Source: Acidiferrobacteraceae bacterium (GTDB lineage Bacteria; Pseudomonadota; Gammaproteobacteria; Acidiferrobacterales; SZUA-150). From it: DNA of 33,968 bases. The stretch is from the NCBI GenBank assembly GCA_003228915.1, contig QIGL01000066.1, positions 1-33,968 of the forward strand, read 5' to 3'. The notes under the pieces were generated by a model. That model was not told the DNA's origin. It saw only the letters and a program-made list of their open reading frames with translations, and ran no database searches. Below are positions 30,208 through 33,968 of this stretch, one piece after another. The position numbers and the translations under genes were made by a program. Each line of letters begins with the position of its first letter. Position 1 is the first letter of the stretch.

Positions 30208-31881
30208 ATGCTTTCACATTTATTTATCAGAAATTTTGCCATCGTCGATCAGCTGGAACTGACACTCGAAAGTGGCCTGTCAGTATTAACCGGTGAAACC
30301 GGCGCAGGAAAATCGATATTGATTGACGCCCTGTCATTGGCCCTGGGTGATCGGGCAAATACCAGTGTTATTCGCCAAGGCGCCGAGAATGCAGAAGTAA
30401 TCGCCAATTTTGAATTATCAGCCAGCCATGATGCCCAGCAGTGGTTACATGCCCAGGAACTTGAGAGTGATGGTGACTGTATAATTCGACGCGTTATTTA
30501 CCTGGAAAAATCTTCCCGGGCCTATATCAATGGCAGGCCAGTACCGGTGCAACAACTGAAAGAACTGGGTAGTCTGCTGGTGGATATCCATGGTCAGCAT
30601 GAACATCAATCGCTGCTCAAGCGAGACACGCAAAGACAAATTCTTGACGATTACGCCGGCATCCATGCACAAGTTATTTCGATATCAGGTATTTATGACG
30701 AAATCAGGAAACTGGAAACCAGAATTTCCTCCCTGAAAACACAATCCAGTGATCAACAGGCACGGGTAGAATTATTAAAGTACCAGGTCAATGAGCTGGA
30801 ACTACTGGCACTGGCGACCGGTGAGATTCAAAAAATAGAGCAAGAACATAAACGCCTGGCGAATGGCGCCGAGATAATTGAAGGCACCCGGGCCGCAACA
30901 TTTTTGCTTTACCAGGACGAAGAAAACTCTGTCGATCATTCCCTGAACCAGACCATCAATAAACTGGAACACCTGGCACAACATGATGCCAGGTTGGGGC
31001 CTGCCATCACCTTGCTCAATGATGCCGCTATACAAATCAGGGAAGCGGCTGATTTGCTAGGCAAGTACAGTGATGACCTCGATCTTGATCCGGAGCGACT
31101 GCAATGGCTGGATCAACGTCTCGGCACCGCCCATGACCTGGCACGCAAGCACCAGGTAAAACCAGATGAGCTGCCAGCAAAACTTGAAGCATTGACACTC
31201 GAATTATCTGATATTGAAAATGCCGATATTAATCTTGAGAAACTTGAAACAGAACTGACAGCGTTTAAAAAAGAATATTTAGCGCAAGCCGACGTTATTA
31301 GCAAAAAAAGAACTGGTGCGGCTGCAAGCCTTGGCAAAAAAATATCATCTTATATGGGCGAGCTTGGCATGGAAGGTGGCTTGTTTGAGATCCAGCTTGA
31401 ACCTTTCGCCGATAATGATTTTGGCAGCAAAGGACTTGAGCGTATTAATTTTTATGTTAGCGCCAATCCGGGACAACCGGTACAACCAATCACAAAAGTT
31501 GCCTCTGGTGGCGAGCTTTCAAGAATCAGCCTGGCCCTCCAGGTCGTCATCGCATCTATCGGCCGAATACCAACCATGATATTTGATGAGGTAGATGTGG
31601 GCGTCGGCGGTCGAGTCGCTGAAATCGTCGGCAAATTATTGCGCGAGCTGGGAAATTCTCGCCAGGTTATTTGCGTAACACACCTGGCCCAGGTAGCGGC
31701 GCAAGGTAATCGGCATTTCCAGGTGAGCAAACGTACTGAATCAAATTCAACACAGACACGAATTGAATCGCTGCCCGAAAATGATCGCGTCAGGGAAATA
31801 GCGCGCATGATTGGTGGCATTGAGATCAGCAAACAAACCCTCGACCATGCCGAAGATATGCTCAATCGTGCTACCACATAA
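30208..31881 (+). CDS. recN: DNA repair protein RecN
   Basis: RecN is an SMC-like ATPase that acts early in double-strand break repair. The 557-residue protein has the Walker A GETGAGKS (29-36) close to the N-terminus, two long coiled-coil arms (about 150-230 and 270-375), the ABC signature in ASGGELSRISLALQVV and a Walker B in PTMIFDEVDVGVGG near residue 455. The start follows the nadK stop by three bases, so the two are probably cotranscribed. I see no LexA-type operator near this junction. nadK-recN pairing is common in gammaproteobacteria. Confidence 0.96.
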   Translation: MLSHLFIRNFAIVDQLELTLESGLSVLTGETGAGKSILIDALSLALGDRANTSVIRQGAENAEVIANFELSASHDAQQWLHAQELESDGDCIIRRVIYLEKSSRAYINGRPVPVQQLKELGSLLVDIHGQHEHQSLLKRDTQRQILDDYAGIHAQVISISGIYDEIRKLETRISSLKTQSSDQQARVELLKYQVNELELLALATGEIQKIEQEHKRLANGAEIIEGTRAATFLLYQDEENSVDHSLNQTINKLEHLAQHDARLGPAITLLNDAAIQIREAADLLGKYSDDLDLDPERLQWLDQRLGTAHDLARKHQVKPDELPAKLEALTLELSDIENADINLEKLETELTAFKKEYLAQADVISKKRTGAAASLGKKISSYMGELGMEGGLFEIQLEPFADNDFGSKGLERINFYVSANPGQPVQPITKVASGGELSRISLALQVVIASIGRIPTMIFDEVDVGVGGRVAEIVGKLLRELGNSRQVICVTHLAQVAAQGNRHFQVSKRTESNSTQTRIESLPENDRVREIARMIGGIEISKQTLDHAEDMLNRATT

Positions 31882-31889
31882 AATATCCA

Positions 31890-32363
31890 ATGCCTGGAAC
31901 TAAAACAGCGGTGCTGGTGCGGCCTGCCAACATCCATGATGTCATATACATTTATGACCTGGTGGATAGTTACGCCCATATGGGCAATTTACTGCCACGG
32001 CCAATGAGCGAACTATATCGCCACTTGCGTGATTTTTTTGTCGTAGTCGAGAACAATAAAGTCGTTGGCTGTGGCGCATTGGAGATATTTACAGAAACAT
32101 TAGGTGAAGTCAGAAGCCTGGTTGTAGTAGCAAACAAAAAAGGACAGGGTATTGGTAAAAAACTGGTTCAGCATATTATCGAAGAAGCACGTATCATTGG
32201 TCTAAAGCAAATCATGGCGCTGACTTATGTACCCGATTTTTTTCATACACTTGGCTTTAAAACCGTTAAAAAAGATACCCTGCCTGAAAAAGTATGGGGA
32301 ATTTGCGTCAAGTGCTACAAATTTAATAATTGCGACGAAATAGCGGTCGTGATTGATATATAA
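31890..32363 (+). CDS. Short ArgA-like GNAT acetyltransferase (probable N-acetylglutamate synthase)
   Basis: A 157-residue single-domain GNAT protein. The acetyl-CoA loop is KKGQGIGKKL (residues 83-92), preceded by the EVRSLVVV strand. The N-terminus VRPANIHDVIYIYDLV, the NLLPRP motif, VVGCGALEIF, the IMALTYVPDFFHTLGF segment and the C-terminal CVKCYKFNNCDEIAVV resemble the short-form N-acetylglutamate synthases (ArgA-like, lacking the amino-acid kinase domain) annotated in deltaproteobacteria and mycobacteria. If so, it makes N-acetylglutamate for arginine synthesis. Three cysteines near the C-terminus are typical of this group. It follows recN by eight bases without a Shine-Dalgarno, so may be coupled to it. 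Substrate is an inference from resemblance. Confidence 0.75.
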   Translation: MPGTKTAVLVRPANIHDVIYIYDLVDSYAHMGNLLPRPMSELYRHLRDFFVVVENNKVVGCGALEIFTETLGEVRSLVVVANKKGQGIGKKLVQHIIEEARIIGLKQIMALTYVPDFFHTLGFKTVKKDTLPEKVWGICVKCYKFNNCDEIAVVIDI

Positions 32364-32367
32364 GAAT

Positions 32368-32504
32368 TAAGGAAGCTCTGATCAATTGTCATCTCGACCG
32401 CAGTGGAGAGATCTCATGCCACGGAACTTCAGTAGCATCAGGAAGTGACAAGATTCCTCCGCTTCGGTCGGAATGATAAACATATATTGATCAGAGCTTC
32501 CTTA
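32368..32504. mobile_element. MITE-like element with 19-bp perfect terminal inverted repeats
   Basis: The 137-base element starts with TAAGGAAGCTCTGATCAAT (32368-32386) and ends with its exact reverse complement (32486-32504). The outermost TA on each side could be a target-site duplication, as made by IS630/Tc1-mariner-type transposases. Inside, GTCATCTCGACCGCAGTGGA and the facing TCCTCCGCTTCGGTCGGAAT form a second, imperfect inverted repeat. It has no reading frame for a transposase, so it would be non-autonomous. It lies five bases after the ArgA-like gene and could fold into a long hairpin at the 3' end of its message. Confidence 0.8.
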
Positions 32505-32552
32505 GTAGATAAAATATTAAACACCTGTAATTATTGCTACGATTATCAGAAT

Positions 32553-32984
32553 TTATTCTTCAGAGCATTTACCATTTTTCTTCATACCAACACAGACGCC
32601 ATAAAAATGCATGGTGTGCTCCTCGATGACAAACCCTTTTTCTTTGGCAATATCGCGCTGCCGTTGCTCAATCTGTTCATCGTAAAATTCAAACACCTTG
32701 CTGCACTTTACACACAGCATATGGTCATGATGGTGGCCATGATTCATTTCGTAAACTGACCGGCCACCTTCAAAATTATGCCGGATCAACAAGCCTGCTT
32801 CCTCAAATTGCGTTAACACCCTGTAAACAGTCGCAAGCCCAACGTCCTCCCCGGCCTCTACCAGGTTTTTAAAGACATCATCTGCACCGAGATGGCCGCC
32901 AGCCATTTCCAGGATTGATAATATTTTCAAGCGCGGCAAGGTTGCCTTGAGGCCTGCTTTTTTAAGATCATTCTTGTCAGTCAT
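32553..32984 (-). CDS. fur: Ferric uptake regulator Fur
   Basis: Fur is the Fe(II)-dependent repressor of iron-uptake genes. The 143-residue protein has the N-terminal winged helix (about 1-82, with the recognition segment ATVYRVLTQFEEAGLL). A metal-binding dimerisation domain follows, with the His-rich NHGHHHDHMLC (81-91), the Cys91-x2-Cys94 pair and a second Cys131...Cys140 pair. The pattern is Fur rather than Zur or PerR, and the neighbouring divergent bamE supports this. An AGGAT ribosome binding site lies six bases before the ATG. Confidence 0.95.
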   Translation of the reverse strand: MTDKNDLKKAGLKATLPRLKILSILEMAGGHLGADDVFKNLVEAGEDVGLATVYRVLTQFEEAGLLIRHNFEGGRSVYEMNHGHHHDHMLCVKCSKVFEFYDEQIEQRQRDIAKEKGFVIEEHTMHFYGVCVGMKKNGKCSEE

Positions 32985-33022
32985 ATCTGTATCCTATCTC
33001 TTTTTTAGTTTTCAACCTATTG

Positions 33023-33046
33023 TGATTGCCTGATTACCTGATTGCC
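33023..33046. repeat. Three tandem 8-bp repeats in the fur leader
   Basis: TGATTGCC, TGATTACC and TGATTGCC follow each other without gaps, about 40 bases upstream of the fur start. They may be simple slippage products or regulator half-sites. Confidence 0.6.
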
Positions 33047-33062
33047 TCAAAATAGCCCAATT

Positions 33063-33082
33063 GACAATACTGGTGTATTATC
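33063..33082. promoter_or_regulatory. Dyad in the fur-bamE intergenic region (candidate operator)
   Basis: GACAATAC-TGGT-GTATTATC is an inverted repeat with one mismatch, centred between the divergent fur and bamE genes. The outer GATAAT/ATTGTC hexamers recall Fur-box ends, but the spacing is one base longer than in the standard 19-bp box. It overlaps TTGACA and TATTAT hexamers that could belong to promoters. Confidence 0.4.
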
Positions 33083-33193
33083 CGGGTCGCTGAGCTGCAC
33101 CTGGCGGGCTCCCCCTAATAATAAATGATGAATAAATGCCAAATGAAACCGGTACCAAGCCAGGAAGGTACCAGTCTAGACAGGAATAATGCT

Positions 33194-33601
33194 GTGTACA
33201 AACTTACAATTATCGTGCTTTTACTGTTCACAAGCGCCTGCAAGATTCTATATGTTCCGGATATACAACAGGGGAATGTTATTACCAACAAAATGCTGGA
33301 ACAGCTTAAGATTGGCATGAACCAGAAACAGGTAAAATTTATACTGGGTACGCCCCTCGTTAAAGATCCATTTCATAAAGATCGCTGGGACTATTTTTAT
33401 TCATATAAAAATAATAAAAACAATACGTTCAAAAAAAGCCGGGTTACTGTGTTTTTCGAAAATGGAAAAATGGTAACACTCGATGTCGTGCCAAAAAGAA
33501 CCAAGGAAAATGCAGCCGACTATGAGATTACAATCAATCCGGAAGTTTATGACGGAGGCAGAGGCGGTGGTGGTGGCGGTGGCGGTGGTCACGGTCATTA
33601 A
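33194..33601 (+). CDS. bamE: Outer membrane protein assembly factor BamE (lipoprotein)
   Basis: BamE (SmpA/OmlA) is a lipoprotein of the BAM complex that inserts beta-barrel proteins into the outer membrane. From GTG 33194 it has 135 residues: a short signal peptide MYKLTIIVLLLFTSAC with lipidated Cys16, then YVPDIQQGN, KIGMNQKQVKFILGTPLVKDPF and RWDYFYSY, which align with E. coli BamE. The frame is open to ATG 33125, but that adds 23 polar residues before the signal peptide and has no ribosome binding site, whereas the GTG has AGGA eight bases upstream. The last 15 residues are a Gly/His tail (GGRGGGGGGGGGHGH) not found in E. coli BamE. It is divergent from fur, as in Pseudomonas. Confidence 0.92.
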   Translation: MYKLTIIVLLLFTSACKILYVPDIQQGNVITNKMLEQLKIGMNQKQVKFILGTPLVKDPFHKDRWDYFYSYKNNKNNTFKKSRVTVFFENGKMVTLDVVPKRTKENAADYEITINPEVYDGGRGGGGGGGGGHGH

Positions 33602-33626
33602 TCAAAAGTGAATGCGCTTGTATAAT

Positions 33627-33864
33627 TAAGAGAGCTCTGATCAATATATGTTTGTCATTCCGACATATACTTGTCATTCCGACCGAAGCGGAGGAATCTT
33701 GTCACTTCCTGATACTACTGAAGTTCCGTGGGTTAAGATCTCTCCACTGGGGTCGAGATGACAGAGGAATCTTGCAACTTCCCGATATGTTTGTCATTCC
33801 GACCGAAGCGGAGGAATCTTGTCACTTCCTGATACTACTGAAGTTCCGTGGGTTGAGATCTCTC
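33627..33864. mobile_element. Tandemly duplicated, inverted relative of the MITE-like element
   Basis: The block begins with TAAGAGAGCTCTGATCAAT (two differences from the terminal repeat of the element at 32368-32504) and reads through in the opposite orientation: GTCATTCCGACCGAAGCGGA, then GATCTCTCC and GTCGAGATGAC. A 74-base segment at 33671-33744 recurs at 33791-33864 with one difference, a period of 120 bases. The motif TTGTCATTCCGAC is additionally doubled at 33652 and 33671. No terminal inverted repeat is found at the right end. There is no gene here. Confidence 0.75.
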
Positions 33865-33968
33865 GGCAACTGCGCTATGCGCCGGGCATGGATGCCCAAG
33901 TGCCACGTAGTACAAGGAGGTGCGAGAGTGGCCGTTGCTCTAGCTCCTCCATCTGACCGCCAGGGATG
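33865..33968. repeat. Unclassified non-coding repeat-like DNA at the window edge
   Basis: The stretch 33602-33968 has no gene. After the second MITE-like unit breaks off at 33864, unrelated DNA begins. It contains GGAGGTGCGAGAG facing CTCTAGCTCCTCC as an imperfect hairpin, and the similar motifs CATGGATG and CAGGGATG. It looks like another interspersed palindromic repeat, cut by the window end, but I cannot identify it. Confidence 0.4.

Noticed and set aside
33061-33081. TTGACA and TATTAT before bamE considered as a sigma-70 promoter.
   Set aside because: The hexamers are only nine bases apart, far too close to be used together.
33651-33864. Tandem repeats downstream of bamE considered as a CRISPR array.
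   Set aside because: The repeated unit is 74 bases at a 120-base period with only two copies, is palindromic and has a related single copy elsewhere; no cas genes are nearby.

Overview
The window is a stretch of conserved housekeeping genes from a gammaproteobacterium outside the Enterobacterales. It reads as chromosome, with no phage, conjugative or defence genes. The gene order recN, (hrcA) grpE, dnaK, dnaJ, dapB, carA, carB, greA, DUF4149, yhbY, rlmE, ftsH, folP, glmM, tpiA, secG, tRNA-Leu matches, as I recall it, the order in Pseudomonas and Xanthomonas. Separate nuoC and nuoD genes, HrcA with a CIRCE operator beside sigma-32-type promoters, and a divergent fur/bamE pair fit the same placement. 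I cannot name the genus from the sequence alone.

Layout. (1) 1-9196, minus strand: nuoA to nuoJ and the first 24 codons of nuoK, a tightly coupled complex I operon whose genes abut or overlap. (2) 9197-9544: a candidate nuo promoter, an intrinsic terminator, a CTAG-rich tandem repeat and a tRNA-Leu(GAG). (3) 9563-15998, minus: secG, tpiA, glmM, folP, ftsH and rlmE (protein export, glycolysis, cell-wall precursor, folate, membrane proteolysis, rRNA methylation). (4) 16146-17497: yhbY on plus, then a DUF4149 membrane protein and greA on minus. (5) 17494-23098, minus: carB, carA and dapB, with a GACAGGATT-type inverted repeat between carA and carB. (6) 23300-24019, plus: an MgtC-family membrane protein. 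(7) 24053-29131, minus: dnaJ, dnaK, grpE and hrcA, with CIRCE before hrcA, sigma-32-like promoters before grpE and dnaK, and a hairpin between dnaK and dnaJ. (8) 29326-32363, plus: nadK, recN and a short ArgA-like acetyltransferase. (9) 32368-33968: a 137-bp MITE-like element, fur (minus), bamE (plus), and inverted, tandemly duplicated relatives of the same element that run into a further repeat at the window edge.

How the genes work together. Most of the window is core metabolism and protein quality control. HrcA should repress its own gene through CIRCE, while the chaperone genes carry their own sigma-32-type promoters. carAB makes carbamoyl phosphate for arginine and pyrimidines, and the short acetyltransferase may make N-acetylglutamate for the same arginine pathway. 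Several starts are non-ATG (GTG: nuoK, nuoH, nuoF, nuoD, greA, bamE; TTG: ftsH, carA) and were chosen from Shine-Dalgarno position and family N-termini. I found no convincing new multi-gene system. The features most worth a second look are the small repeats (four kinds), the layered heat-shock control, the ArgA-like gene, and the possible leaderless nadK message.
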